The translations under genes and the position numbers were made by a program. The notes below the pieces were generated by a model that had not been told where the DNA came from, made no database searches, and saw only the letters and a list, made by a program, of their open reading frames with translations. A stretch of 50,193 nt of DNA from a virus, in IMG/VR virus record IMGVR_UViG_3300044630_004832, positions 1-50,193 of that record, one strand, 5' to 3'. Every line of letters starts with the position of its first letter. Positions within the stretch are counted from its first letter, which is position 1. Below, in pieces: positions 18,406 to 27,010 of this stretch.

Positions 18406-18653
18406 TAGTGGCCATCTACGAAGTTATCCCACAAGAGGGCTTCATACATTTCAGATGAAACAGCGACAAAGCATTCCATACAGCGAGGTGGCTGTGATGG
18501 AGCATCACTTGCTATTACGTCAAACACGGGTTTTTCAATTTCACAACTAAAACAGAATCCGTGATTGACAGGGCTGAGCCATCCAATTTCGACTGCCCTT
18601 AAAATGGCAGCCTCCATGGCGGTTTCTAGGAATTCTGGATCTTCAAAGATCAT
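18405..18653 (-). CDS. Small zinc-ribbon-like protein downstream of nrdJ
   Basis: 82 aa from the ATG at 18653, which overlaps the nrdJ stop as ATGA; an ATG at 18665 would give four more residues. CFSC and CMEC, about 25 residues apart, form a likely zinc site. The N-terminus is helical and acidic. It sits between nrdJ and a DUF6197-like gene in one translationally coupled operon. No specific function is recognised; a small redox or zinc protein assisting the reductase is only a guess from context. Confidence 0.6.
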   Translation of the reverse strand: MIFEDPEFLETAMEAAILRAVEIGWLSPVNHGFCFSCEIEKPVFDVIASDAPSQPPRCMECFVAVSSEMYEALLWDNFVDGH

Positions 18654-20572
18654 CGGACTGGGCATGCGCCAGTAGCGCAGGACGGGTCGTCGAGCAAGTT
18701 GTCATCGACGGTGGAGCCGATTGGAATGCTCATATCGACCTTTGCGACCATTTTGTCGTAAGTCGCTTCGTCAATTTCTTCGTAAGGGGCAAGAAGGAAA
18801 TTGTGGTCCGAATGCAACAAGAAAGAAACCGACTTGACAGACGTGTCGAAATTTTCGCTGAGCCATTCTTTAATGCTGGGTAGTTCTTCCATGCGGTAAT
18901 AGACCGTGACGGAAACAGCGTTATCGGCCCATTCGGTTTGCATTTTTTTAACCCATTGGAGTTGCTCCACGGCGGTCATGTCCGAAGCGAGGATCGCGTT
19001 GTCTGGAGATTTGGCCGGGAATTCCACAACCCATTTGGTGTGATCCTCTCGTCCGTCAAGCCCGATTTCAGGGACCACGGTGTATCCACGTTGACGACAC
19101 GCATCAACGAGGGGGTCTGCTGCGCTGAATCGGACCCTGCGAATGTAGAACCGGGCGTATGCCGGGTGAATGCCCGGTGTGACGCCGGGGAGCAATGAAA
19201 GCGTGCCGGAGGGCTGAACCGTGGTGAGGCGCACAGAGCGAGGAATCCCCAAGGCGTCGGAGTGCTTCTCGTCAAGGGCTTTCAAGTACTCGTATCCGCT
19301 GTCAAGCCATGACAGTTGTTCTTTGTTCGCTTGAAGTACGCCAGTGATTGATTGTCCAAGACGTCGGTTTTTAGCGACGATGCGGTTTGTTTTTGCGTAT
19401 GGGTAACGAAGGTTTGTGATCTGTTTTTGAACAAGGTAGAGAAGGCGACTGATCTCTTTAAATTGCTTGAGTGACTCTACGTTGGGGAGGAAGATTGTTG
19501 CCAAGTTGCATGATTCCCCGTCGGCTAACGCAATCTCGGCGCATGGGTTAAATCCCTCGATTGACGGGTCTGGTCGCTTTTCTCCAAGGCGCCCGACCGT
19601 TCTTGCAAGTTTCCGGTTGAGTAGACCGTATGGCTCTCCAGAGCCGTCATAGCCCTTCCAGAGTTCTGACATGATCTCATCGAACCCGTCCGCGTAGATT
19701 GAGTTATTTGAGTTTGCGCGCCATGCAGGGACCGTGCCTGAAGCCCAATTTTTTGCTCTCAGGAATAGGATGTCGTCAGGGTCGCCAATAGCGATTTGAG
19801 CGGAGCGACGGCTGGATCCAGAAACCACGATTCGACCGATGATGTTAGCAATATCGAGAACGTCTACTGATCGGAGTTTCTTGCCTGCTCGGTTGTCCAT
19901 GACTTTGCAAATATCAGCGATTCCGTCAATGAGTGAGCCGGGTCCTGAGGCTGTTCCTCCAAACGTTTTGAGTGGGGCGCCAAATTCGCGGATGAGCATC
20001 GTGGAGTAGGAGAACGATTTCCCTGTGTAGAAATATGACTTAAGCACGGCGTGGAGGATGCGCTTCCATCCTTCGCGGCTGTCGGGGACAATAATGTCTG
20101 CATCGTTTGTTCGTTCGTGGAGAATCTCTACCCCGGAGCGAATCTTTGGGAACTCATGGATTTTGGAGCGTTCTACGGAGAATCCGACTCCACCGCCGAG
20201 CATTAGGTGGTCGAAAAGGAACTCAAAGTCTTCAATGCTCTCGATGTTGACAAAATAGCAGTTGTTAAGTGAAGCCCCATTAAACTGTTGAACGAGGGGT
20301 GTTCCTAGTTGCCATAGTGCGCGACCGCTGAAAGAGCAGCGGAGATGGAACATATGGTCAAAGAGCATTTCTGCTTCTTTGTCCGTATATGGGGTTCCGA
20401 TTTCGATAGCGCCGTTGATTACGCGAGCGACTGTTTCGGGCCAAGTTTCGTTTCGGTTTTGATCTTCGATGAATCGGCTGTAGGTCCGAAGGTAGACAAT
20501 TTCGCCTAATCCGCCAAATCCCCATGGTGGCTGCTTGGTTGCGTATGACTTTAAGAATGCTTCTGAAAGCAC
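18650..20572 (-). CDS. nrdJ: Adenosylcobalamin-dependent (class II) ribonucleotide reductase, monomeric RTPR type
   Basis: 640 aa, GTG start with AGGAG about 12 bases upstream. Reduces ribonucleotides to deoxyribonucleotides for phage DNA synthesis using coenzyme B12. Key residues are visible: C105 in LNNCYF (disulphide partner), FNPCAE with the thiyl C344 and nearby Asn and Glu, C355 in ESCNLATI (second redox Cys, 11 residues later as in Lactobacillus RTPR), QPSGTLSLLPGVTPGIHPAY, and a C-terminal C-x4-C pair (CATGAC) that relays electrons from thioredoxin. It is shorter than the 739-residue Lactobacillus enzyme. It is the second gene of a four-gene minus-strand operon. Such reductases are common in actinobacterial phages. 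Confidence 0.95.
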   Translation of the reverse strand: MLSEAFLKSYATKQPPWGFGGLGEIVYLRTYSRFIEDQNRNETWPETVARVINGAIEIGTPYTDKEAEMLFDHMFHLRCSFSGRALWQLGTPLVQQFNGASLNNCYFVNIESIEDFEFLFDHLMLGGGVGFSVERSKIHEFPKIRSGVEILHERTNDADIIVPDSREGWKRILHAVLKSYFYTGKSFSYSTMLIREFGAPLKTFGGTASGPGSLIDGIADICKVMDNRAGKKLRSVDVLDIANIIGRIVVSGSSRRSAQIAIGDPDDILFLRAKNWASGTVPAWRANSNNSIYADGFDEIMSELWKGYDGSGEPYGLLNRKLARTVGRLGEKRPDPSIEGFNPCAEIALADGESCNLATIFLPNVESLKQFKEISRLLYLVQKQITNLRYPYAKTNRIVAKNRRLGQSITGVLQANKEQLSWLDSGYEYLKALDEKHSDALGIPRSVRLTTVQPSGTLSLLPGVTPGIHPAYARFYIRRVRFSAADPLVDACRQRGYTVVPEIGLDGREDHTKWVVEFPAKSPDNAILASDMTAVEQLQWVKKMQTEWADNAVSVTVYYRMEELPSIKEWLSENFDTSVKSVSFLLHSDHNFLLAPYEEIDEATYDKMVAKVDMSIPIGSTVDDNLLDDPSCATGACPVR

Positions 20573-20644
20573 GGTTGTGCGCTCCTGCTCGATGTTTTTA
20601 TATTTGGATTACCAAATTACAAGATGGATAAATACAGTAATGGT

Positions 20645-20956
20645 CTAGCAAAGCCCTAAATCTTGGGCTTTGGACATTGGGATAACTTGCCCCTTTCTGG
20701 CAACCAAAACACGCGTAAACGTTTGTCCTGAAATCTGCTTTTGTTCCCACACATCTTCTGTCGCTACGAACACATTCTCATGACCAAGCGACTTAAACAA
20801 ATCCGGGCCAAGAACACGAGTGGGCGGAGGGGAGTCCCCCGCACAATCGCCAGTTTCGTGACCGCACACTGGACATGGATTACGATCGGCCTTCAGCAGC
20901 CATGCTGAACCATTTAAAATGGACTCTGATTGAGGGCCTGTCTCGTACACGGCCAC
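20645..20956 (-). CDS. Hypothetical protein with CPVCGHETGDC zinc-binding motif
   Basis: 103 aa from a GTG start at 20956. The segment CPVCGHETGDC gives three Cys and one His, a likely zinc site, around residues 28-38. A Pro-rich turn follows, then a beta-rich C-terminal half (NVFVATEDVWEQKQ, RVLVARKGQVIP). Similar small proteins recur in actinobacterial genomes and phages without known function. It is the first gene of the nrdJ operon, 72 bases before nrdJ. The divergent small membrane gene starts at 21029, so the promoters of both units lie in 20957-21028. Confidence 0.65.
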   Translation of the reverse strand: MAVYETGPQSESILNGSAWLLKADRNPCPVCGHETGDCAGDSPPPTRVLGPDLFKSLGHENVFVATEDVWEQKQISGQTFTRVLVARKGQVIPMSKAQDLGLC

Positions 20957-21028
20957 ACTTTACATCTCGCTTTGAAGTTTCAAACCACAGAATGAAATTA
21001 TTTCTCACGTTGATTTGCTGAGGTCCTC

Positions 21029-21133
21029 ATGTTAAGCAATATGATTACAATCGCCGTATGCTTTTGTGGAATATTCGCATTCATGCTCATTGCGTTTCTA
21101 ATACCGAAAGATAAAGACAACCATGACGACTGA
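21029..21133 (+). CDS. 34-aa single-pass membrane peptide
   Basis: The ATG at 21029 follows GAGG at 21020-21023, a well-placed ribosome binding site. The peptide is one hydrophobic segment of about 25 residues (MITIAVCFCGIF, then AFMLIAFLIP) followed by a charged KDKDNHDD tail. The stop overlaps the start of the next gene by 11 bases, typical of phage gene packing. No family is recognised. The size, the ribosome binding site and the overlap make a real gene likely, but the peptide could be dispensable. Confidence 0.5.
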   Translation: MLSNMITIAVCFCGIFAFMLIAFLIPKDKDNHDD

Positions 21134-21413
21134 ACAAGACTTACTCGTAAAAATTGACCTTGCAATTCAACATGCCGCCGCACTAATGGACATGCGCGAT
21201 TACGAACATCTTGAAGAAGATACGGACGAATCACTGGATGCAATGGAAGAACGTTTTCACTGCGGAACATGCATTGTGCGTACCGTAATGGAAGCAGTGT
21301 GGCCAAGCGTCGAGGAGTATGTGGACTATCTGAAAAAGTTATCCGTCGATCTTGTAGCGTTAGGCGTCGATCTTGCATTCAGGGAACAGGAATCCGATGT
21401 CATGGACGCCTGA
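21123..21413 (+). CDS. Hypothetical acidic protein with a CGTC motif
   Basis: 96 aa, very acidic and mainly helical. A single CGTC at about residues 42-45 (FHCGTCIVRTVMEAVWP) could bind metal or be redox active. The start overlaps the upstream membrane peptide. No family is recognised. It is the second gene of a plus-strand run of short genes leading to whiB. Confidence 0.65.
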   Translation: MTTEQDLLVKIDLAIQHAAALMDMRDYEHLEEDTDESLDAMEERFHCGTCIVRTVMEAVWPSVEEYVDYLKKLSVDLVALGVDLAFREQESDVMDA

Positions 21414-21585
21414 CAGCGAGTGGGCTTTTGAAAATCTGCCCACCCCTTTCCGCCCAGAAAAATGCCCCCACTGTGGAGCGCGATGCGCTGGTTCTTATTG
21501 GATCCACCGAGCGCTTGAACATTCTGAATTAAATCCGCCGTTGCCTCGATCAGAGGGAAAGCCCAAAAAGAAAAAAAAGAAGTGA
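21397..21585 (+). CDS. Small zinc-finger-like protein with Lys-rich tail
   Basis: 62 aa from the ATG at 21397, with AGGA at 21388-21391 before it; a TTG at 21373 is an alternative start. CPHCGARC then IHRALEH gives three Cys and two His, a likely zinc finger. The C-terminus ends in a run of six lysines with GKPK before it, suited to nucleic-acid binding. It overlaps the end of the preceding gene by 17 bases. Confidence 0.6.
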   Translation: MSWTPDSEWAFENLPTPFRPEKCPHCGARCAGSYWIHRALEHSELNPPLPRSEGKPKKKKKK

Positions 21586-21586
21586 C

Positions 21587-21802
21587 ATGGAAAACCAAGA
21601 AACTGAACCAACCCCAGAAGAGCGTGCAGTAGAAATCCTTTCCCTATTGTCCGAGCGACTCCCCACGCATGAATCAATTCTCAAAGGCGAATCATTGCCT
21701 GATTGGCTTCTTCAGCCTTGGGCTTCACGCCTTGGCGATTTAGACGATCCGGAACTTCCTCAAACGATTTTGAAAGCAGACGAGTGGCTCAAAAATCACT
21801 GA
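21587..21802 (+). CDS. Hypothetical acidic helical protein
   Basis: 71 aa, one base after the previous stop, with a purine-rich AGAAG upstream. It is acidic (MENQETEPTPEERAVEIL) and Leu-rich. No Cys and no known motif. Its end overlaps the start of the next gene. Function unknown. Confidence 0.6.
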   Translation: MENQETEPTPEERAVEILSLLSERLPTHESILKGESLPDWLLQPWASRLGDLDDPELPQTILKADEWLKNH

Positions 21803-22227
21803 AGCAAGCGCCACGTCGACAAATCGAAAGCATTGATCGAGTTGGTGACTGGGGAGACGTCACCTACAGGCATAATCTGTCATGCGGACATGCGGAGATT
21901 CGGAAACGTAAAAGCACCAAAACTCATATTGCCTGCATGGGCTGCTTGAAGGCCTTTGATTTTCAAAACACAGCCTCTCCAGTGGTCCCACGGATTGAGC
22001 CGGTAGAACCCGTACTTCCGGAATGGACCGTTATAGAAGAAACCGCCTCGGGCGAGGCTCAGATAGAAAGACTTAGGGCCGCTATTGCAGCCCATAATGG
22101 CATTGCTGTCGATGCTGTCGATGTGGTTACGTCACAGCAGACGGCAGCCACGGAAGTCGCGTATGTCTTGGCTTTTATCGATACTGCTTCAGCGCTCCGA
22201 ATTCTTCGAAAAACGCACGATACTTGA
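21784..22227 (+). CDS. Hypothetical zinc-binding protein (SCGH...CMGC type)
   Basis: 147 aa from the GTG at 21784; a TTG at 21703 would add 27 residues but lies deep inside the upstream gene. The N-terminal part has LSCGHAEIRKRK, then IACMGC, a C-H-C-C pattern I associate with small actinobacteriophage proteins. The C-terminal part is helical and Ala-rich. The stop lies 24 bases before the whiB ATG. DNA-binding is possible, but no specific function is known. Confidence 0.6.
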   Translation: MAQKSLKQAPRRQIESIDRVGDWGDVTYRHNLSCGHAEIRKRKSTKTHIACMGCLKAFDFQNTASPVVPRIEPVEPVLPEWTVIEETASGEAQIERLRAAIAAHNGIAVDAVDVVTSQQTAATEVAYVLAFIDTASALRILRKTHDT

Positions 22228-22250
22228 CAAAACCCTATACGCTTGTATTT

Positions 22251-22532
22251 ATGAACACTACAGAGACTGATGAATGGGCTTGGGTTGCCGACGCAGCGTG
22301 TAAGGGGTATGACCCCAATATGTGGTTTGAGCCGACCGTAAATGATTTTGAAACTCAAGCAAAAAATAAAATTGCTAAATCGATTTGCTTATCCTGTCCG
22401 GTTAGGGACATGTGCCTTGAGTATTCTTTGCATTTCGAGCGTTACGGGATTTGGGGTGGGCTTGCTGCTAATGATCGAGAAAAAATTCGTCGCAGAAAGC
22501 ACATAGACATAATTGTTCGTCGCCTAATTTAG
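22251..22532 (+). CDS. whiB: WhiB-family iron-sulphur transcription regulator
   Basis: 93 aa from the ATG at 22251; an upstream TTG at 22224 would add nine residues and overlap the previous stop as TTGA. C17, C46, C49 and C55 (AACKG, CLSCPVRDMC) are the four ligands of a 4Fe-4S cluster. GIWGG and the basic EKIRRRKH tail complete the WhiB signature. WhiB proteins bind the host primary sigma factor and occur only in Actinobacteria and their phages. The WhiB of mycobacteriophage TM4 blocks host septation and aids superinfection exclusion, so a similar host-control role is plausible. A TATACG nine bases before the ATG could give a leaderless transcript. Confidence 0.92.
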   Translation: MNTTETDEWAWVADAACKGYDPNMWFEPTVNDFETQAKNKIAKSICLSCPVRDMCLEYSLHFERYGIWGGLAANDREKIRRRKHIDIIVRRLI

Positions 22533-22662
22533 TTTTTATTCGATAGTCATTTAGATTTACGATTTTCGATGCTGTCGTTATTAACTGCTAGGCACAATGA
22601 TAAACCCTAAAACGTACAGATATTCGGTGGAACTCAAATAATTTCCCCGTAAAGTAATCATC

Positions 22663-23157
22663 ATGATTACTAACATGCAAAACGCACTCACCACATCCGA
22701 CATGGTCACAGTCCCCGTCATTAGGAATATCAGGGAATCTAAAAATCTCTGCCTTGACTTTGACGCCGTACTCACCGCAGGGCCATCCCTCCGAGAAGTT
22801 AACTGGGGTCACCCCAATCACACCGTCATTGAATTCGACGACGTATGTGACCCAATGGACAATGCGCCACAAATGACCCACATCGAAAAAATCGTTGACT
22901 TTTCGATTGCCTCAAACTCCAAGCGAACGCTAATCCATTGCCACGCAGGCATGTGTCGTTCAACTGCCTCCGGAATCATCTTTCTCCTTACCCATGGAGT
23001 AGACGCCGAATTGGCCGTATCGACGCTCGCTTCAATTCACCCCGAAGAACGCACTTTCTGTCCGAATCCACAAATGATCAAACTTGCAAGCACATTCTTC
23101 GATTTGCCGGAATTGTCCGAAATCGTCGATTCCCACATCTACATCCCCAGCAGGTGA
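22663..23157 (+). CDS. Dual-specificity protein phosphatase-like protein
   Basis: 164 aa. LIHCHAGMCRSTAS at residues 90-103 holds the Cys-based phosphatase P-loop HCxxGxxRS, with nucleophile C93 and R99. The upstream VIEFDDVCDPMDN region can supply the general acid Asp. After the P-loop come the helices typical of this fold (ASGIIFLLTHGVDAELAVSTL in parts). It would remove phosphate from protein Tyr/Ser/Thr or another phosphoester. The stop lies 4 bases before the deacetylase-fold gene, so the two are probably co-translated. It could oppose the kinase-like domains at 7344-15485, which is inference. Confidence 0.82.
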   Translation: MITNMQNALTTSDMVTVPVIRNIRESKNLCLDFDAVLTAGPSLREVNWGHPNHTVIEFDDVCDPMDNAPQMTHIEKIVDFSIASNSKRTLIHCHAGMCRSTASGIIFLLTHGVDAELAVSTLASIHPEERTFCPNPQMIKLASTFFDLPELSEIVDSHIYIPSR

Positions 23158-23161
23158 TCAA

Positions 23162-24034
23162 ATGACCCACAAAGTTTTTTTCAATAACGATTATGTGGCT
23201 TGTAATTACTCATTCGACACAACTCGCAAATCTGAAGAGATAGCAAAAAGTCTTAAAAATGTTTCTTCTGTATCCATAGAGGATCCATCCGCGTTTACAA
23301 AGACCACAGAAAACGTAATTCAACAGATTCACTCACCCGAGTATGTGCACGCCGTGAAAACCGGTAAGCCGCTACACCTTGCTGAATCTCAGGGGTTTCA
23401 ATGGGATCCTGACATTTACACGATGGCCGTTGCTCACAACTCCGGGGTTGTGGCCGGGGTAGATCTGGTGCTGCACTCCACCGAGCGTTTTGTCGGAACC
23501 CTGTCTTCCGGCTTACATCATGCTAGTCGTGAGGCTGGCGAAGGTTTTTGCACTTTCAATGGACTGTCAACGGCCAGTCAGCATGCTCTTAATTGTGGTG
23601 CCGAGCGGGTTTTGATTTTAGACTTCGACGATCATTGTGGTGGAGGGACCAGATCAACAACTGATGCCACGAAGGTCATCCAAGTTGATGTGTCAACAAA
23701 CTATTACGACTCCTATAGCCCGGTCAATGAATTCGACTACTTTTCATGCTCTAAAGTTGGTGCCTACCTAAAAGAAATCACTCTTGCTCTTCAGCATGCA
23801 GCCACTCTTGGTGGATTCGACCTCGTCATTTACAACGCTGGCATGGACCCCGCAAACAGCGGCGTGGACTACCCCACACTCCTCGCCCGTGAAGCCTTTG
23901 TATGCGAATGGGCACTCACTCAGAATGCGCCTTTGGTTTACACGATGGCTGGCGGTTACCTTGGAGCCGAGTTGGACATGGACGGACTGGTCTCGTTGCA
24001 TCGCTTAACAATCGACACGTTTGCCTCTGCCTGA
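23162..24034 (+). CDS. HDAC-fold deacetylase (histone deacetylase / acetylpolyamine amidohydrolase family)
   Basis: 290 aa from the ATG at 23162, preceded by AGGTGAT; a longer frame upstream overlaps the phosphatase gene and is rejected. Family motifs in order: the active-site His pair H119-H120 in SGLHHAS, GEGFCTFNG, DFDDHCGGGT with metal ligands D156 and H158, YNAGMDP with metal ligand D229, and AGGY with the transition-state Tyr at 266. This is an intact zinc amidohydrolase removing acetyl groups from lysine, polyamines or related amines. Such genes are rare in phages. It is coupled to the phosphatase gene and followed after 25 bases by the metallopeptidase gene. Confidence 0.88.
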   Translation: MTHKVFFNNDYVACNYSFDTTRKSEEIAKSLKNVSSVSIEDPSAFTKTTENVIQQIHSPEYVHAVKTGKPLHLAESQGFQWDPDIYTMAVAHNSGVVAGVDLVLHSTERFVGTLSSGLHHASREAGEGFCTFNGLSTASQHALNCGAERVLILDFDDHCGGGTRSTTDATKVIQVDVSTNYYDSYSPVNEFDYFSCSKVGAYLKEITLALQHAATLGGFDLVIYNAGMDPANSGVDYPTLLAREAFVCEWALTQNAPLVYTMAGGYLGAELDMDGLVSLHRLTIDTFASA

Positions 24035-24059
24035 TCCATTCTTGCCATAAACTGTGAAC

Positions 24060-26774
24060 ATGGCACGTCGTCGCAACTTGCGCTGGATGAATCGAATTAG
24101 AGCATTGGGTCGCGGCATTGGCGCCGGATCTTCAAACGACCCAAGAGACGGAGACGGCGACGGTTTCTATAGTCGAAAGCCGGGGATGCCAGATGAAACC
24201 CCAGTCCCCGCGCGCGTTGGGGCGAGTGAGACTTCTTCCGCGCGTGGGATCGGAATCCAAGACAGGTTTGCAGAAATTTTCTTAGCGAGAGACAGTCAGT
24301 TCACCCTTGAAAATCAACGCGAAGCCCATAAATCTGCCTTAGAGCGACAGCAGAGGGTCATCACCAAATATGGCGATATTCGATCAAAACGAAAAGCCGC
24401 ACAGGCGTTGATGCGCGCTTATCCAAACTCGAACTTTCGTGATCTTTTTGATGATCAAGACCGAAGCCTCAATGACGCCGCTTTCGACATGGTCGTTGGA
24501 ATGCTCGACATGGCTGACCAATATCCAAAGATTGCGCTGAGAACCCTCGTCATTAAAAAGGATAAAGGCGGAAAAGAGCGCGGCGGCAGTCACACGTTGA
24601 CGGATAAAAGATTGTCAGGGCTACATATGAACAATCCGGCACCGATTGGACACATATTCTCCTTGAATACTTCCTACGCCGCGATCGAAAGGATCACAGA
24701 CGAAGACAACGATCCTGCGACTTCAGCCTTCCCTTGGGCATTACTAATGGGCTTAGCAATGAAAGAAAACTCCTCTGAGTTTTCCGATGAAGACGTGGCG
24801 CGGATTGTTAATCAGGGAATTGCGGTCCACGAGTTCGGCCACGCCCTTCACGCATCCTATGGGTTTGAATGGCATGGAATGTTGCCCGAAGGCAAACCCG
24901 GTCCGACTGATGGTTATGAAGATTCATTGTTTGACGTTTTGGATAGATTTTATACATATAAAATATCAAGCGTAATTGATATTGATGAAGTTAAAGAAGC
25001 GTGGGACGACGCATCGGAAACAAAGCAACAAGAATCCCCCATTAATAATCCGACAGAAAACCATGAACGCTTAATTGAAGTTGGACGCACAGTAATTAGA
25101 GATATTGTGGAGCGTGAGGGACTCGTCGATGACGCCGTTAAAGAACTAACACAAAAGTGGGTAAGTGAAATTGCGGCTCGCCACTACTGGGATGGCTATT
25201 CAGGCGACCCGGAAAAACGCCTAAATCTTCGAAAAGGCTTGAGCAAAGTTTCCACATACGCAATAAAGGGTAATCGAACTGATCCATCTAGCCAATATAT
25301 AGAAGGCGTTGCTGAGACTTTCAGTGCGCAACAGTTTGGCTATCGCGCTGAGGCGGAAGCAGTAAGGGAACATATTGTTGAGATAATGAAGCAGGCGCAA
25401 AAAGTTGCCACTCAAGAAACCAAAGGATACGAATTCGATCCAGATCGAGTTGACGAGAATTTCAACAAGCCGATTAAAGGCGAATTACCCGTCGCGCAGG
25501 GTTGTCTGGGACTTGAACCGCTGCCGCTTGAAACTGTTGATCGCGAGGCTCAACGCGCTCCGCGCAAACTTAAAGGGAAGGCTTTAGGTGCGCCCATCGG
25601 GGGAACTGATGAGCCTCAAGATGGCGACAATGATGGAAAGTACACAGCGGTTCCGGGTGGCGAAGACAATGTCCCCATGCCCCCAAAATCCGTTAAGGAA
25701 GTCGTTGAGTGGGAAAGAATACAAGACATCATCAACTTCGATGTTTTCTCAGAAAGAATCACCGATCTAGATGAGGACGACGCTGCGTATGACGTCCGTC
25801 AGCAGGGTGTAGATGCATGGAGCATGTGGGGGGCGTGCAGATCCATTAGGAAAGCCGCTTACAGGTTGGCCGGACTTTCCCCAGATATTCAAGACCCGAA
25901 CATTGAACGTCAAGGCGGATACTTTGGTGGCGGTTGGGAAGTGGCAGAAGACGATGATCAAATCACCGAATACGCGAGATACTTCATGGCCGAACTTGTT
26001 GTTGGCACGCGCGGTGGATATTCAGGAAATAACCGAAGCCTTTTTCGGTCTGCTGATGTCGATGAAGATGAACGTGAAGGGTTCGAGAAGGCGATGTCTA
26101 AGGGTTCAATCGTTGACATTCCTCTTTTAGCGACCGCAGATCGTCGCAGCCAAGGCTTGAAAGAGTATTTGACGAGATACGGCAAAGACTATTTGATTGA
26201 AATCGAAAGCGGTGCGGAAAGTGCCGAAGCCGGAGCATTCGATCCGATGTGGAGCCGAAAAGACGAAGACGACACCCTGAACCGAATCGAGGGGCTGGCC
26301 CAGTCAATACAGGATGAAATCGATGCTGGTTATTTCGATGATGATAAAGACGAAAAAAAAGAACGCGAAGAACAAGTAAAACTCATGCGCGAACTTGTTG
26401 ATGCCTACGAAAAGGCGCGTGAAGAAAGTTCCGAAAAGCGAGCCAAGGCGCGCGAACAACTCGCAGAAGCAGTCTCCGATTATTTCGGTGGGGACGTAGA
26501 AGGCACCTTCGAAGACGGTGAAGGTTTGAACTGGGAAGGTGAAGAGATAACCGAAGATGACGGGCAAGCCTTTTGGGAGGCTTACGACTCGCTGTACATG
26601 GGCGGATATTCCGAAACCCAGCCAAGAGAACAAATAACGGGTGGCAGATTCGAAGTTCGTGAAGTAGCCGAAGACCCTGAAGGTGTTTACGGCAAAATCA
26701 TTAGGTTGCGGCAAATCGGTGTCTTCGATCCGCAAAACCCCGGTCTTGTAGTCCCCAAAGTAAAGAAAGACTAG
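24060..26774 (+). CDS. Zinc metallopeptidase with C-terminal ADP-ribosyltransferase-like domain
   Basis: 905 aa from the ATG at 24060 (a GTG lies six bases upstream). A basic N-terminus leads into PRDGDGDGF, a Ca-binding-like DxDxDG loop. IAVHEFGHALH at about 254-264 is a zincin HExxH site; a later EGVAETFSA at about 415 can supply the third ligand. A second loop, QDGDNDGK, lies near residue 520 and starts a second half. That half has LFRSADVD, VDIPLLATADRR, YLIEIESGAES and near the end REQITGGRFEV, then KIIRLRQIGVFDP. This order matches the R, S/T and E elements of ADP-ribosyltransferase exoenzymes, with E of REQ as the possible catalytic Glu. The peptidase motif is clear; the transferase call is tentative. 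Confidence 0.6.
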   Translation: MARRRNLRWMNRIRALGRGIGAGSSNDPRDGDGDGFYSRKPGMPDETPVPARVGASETSSARGIGIQDRFAEIFLARDSQFTLENQREAHKSALERQQRVITKYGDIRSKRKAAQALMRAYPNSNFRDLFDDQDRSLNDAAFDMVVGMLDMADQYPKIALRTLVIKKDKGGKERGGSHTLTDKRLSGLHMNNPAPIGHIFSLNTSYAAIERITDEDNDPATSAFPWALLMGLAMKENSSEFSDEDVARIVNQGIAVHEFGHALHASYGFEWHGMLPEGKPGPTDGYEDSLFDVLDRFYTYKISSVIDIDEVKEAWDDASETKQQESPINNPTENHERLIEVGRTVIRDIVEREGLVDDAVKELTQKWVSEIAARHYWDGYSGDPEKRLNLRKGLSKVSTYAIKGNRTDPSSQYIEGVAETFSAQQFGYRAEAEAVREHIVEIMKQAQKVATQETKGYEFDPDRVDENFNKPIKGELPVAQGCLGLEPLPLETVDREAQRAPRKLKGKALGAPIGGTDEPQDGDNDGKYTAVPGGEDNVPMPPKSVKEVVEWERIQDIINFDVFSERITDLDEDDAAYDVRQQGVDAWSMWGACRSIRKAAYRLAGLSPDIQDPNIERQGGYFGGGWEVAEDDDQITEYARYFMAELVVGTRGGYSGNNRSLFRSADVDEDEREGFEKAMSKGSIVDIPLLATADRRSQGLKEYLTRYGKDYLIEIESGAESAEAGAFDPMWSRKDEDDTLNRIEGLAQSIQDEIDAGYFDDDKDEKKEREEQVKLMRELVDAYEKAREESSEKRAKAREQLAEAVSDYFGGDVEGTFEDGEGLNWEGEEITEDDGQAFWEAYDSLYMGGYSETQPREQITGGRFEVREVAEDPEGVYGKIIRLRQIGVFDPQNPGLVVPKVKKD

Positions 26775-26784
26775 GATTGTAACT

Positions 26785-27006
26785 ATGGGTAATCCGGTAT
26801 GGATCGACGATTTCAATAAGCCGCTAACCGATGGCGTTAGAACTCGGTCCCCTCGACATGCGGACCGTCAGCGCGCTAATCCTAATGTGGCGTTGCGTGA
26901 TGGTTCTCGTAGTGAAACGAGGCGGGATGGAATTAAACCACTGAAGTCCGTTCGCTACGACTCAGATTTAACAGGCGGTTTTGCTGACACCGTACCCGGC
27001 GTTTAG
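26785..27006 (+). CDS. Small basic hypothetical protein
   Basis: 73 aa, AGGA nine bases before the ATG. Rich in Arg, Asp, Pro and Gly with little hydrophobic core (RSPRHADRQRANPN, SRSETRRDG), so probably extended or disordered. It directly follows the metallopeptidase gene and ends 4 bases before the convergent glycosyltransferase gene. No family is recognised; a small virion component or partner of the preceding protein is possible. Confidence 0.55.
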   Translation: MGNPVWIDDFNKPLTDGVRTRSPRHADRQRANPNVALRDGSRSETRRDGIKPLKSVRYDSDLTGGFADTVPGV

Positions 27007-27010
27007 AAAA

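Noticed and set aside
22224-22251. TTGACA followed 16 bases later by TATTTA as a promoter for whiB
   Set aside because: The -10 would overlap the whiB start codon, leaving no transcript for that ATG; TTGACA is also the end of the previous gene.
23084-23161. Upstream extension of the HDAC-fold gene
   Set aside because: It overlaps the phosphatase coding region; the ATG at 23162 has AGGTGAT upstream and starts the family-like sequence.
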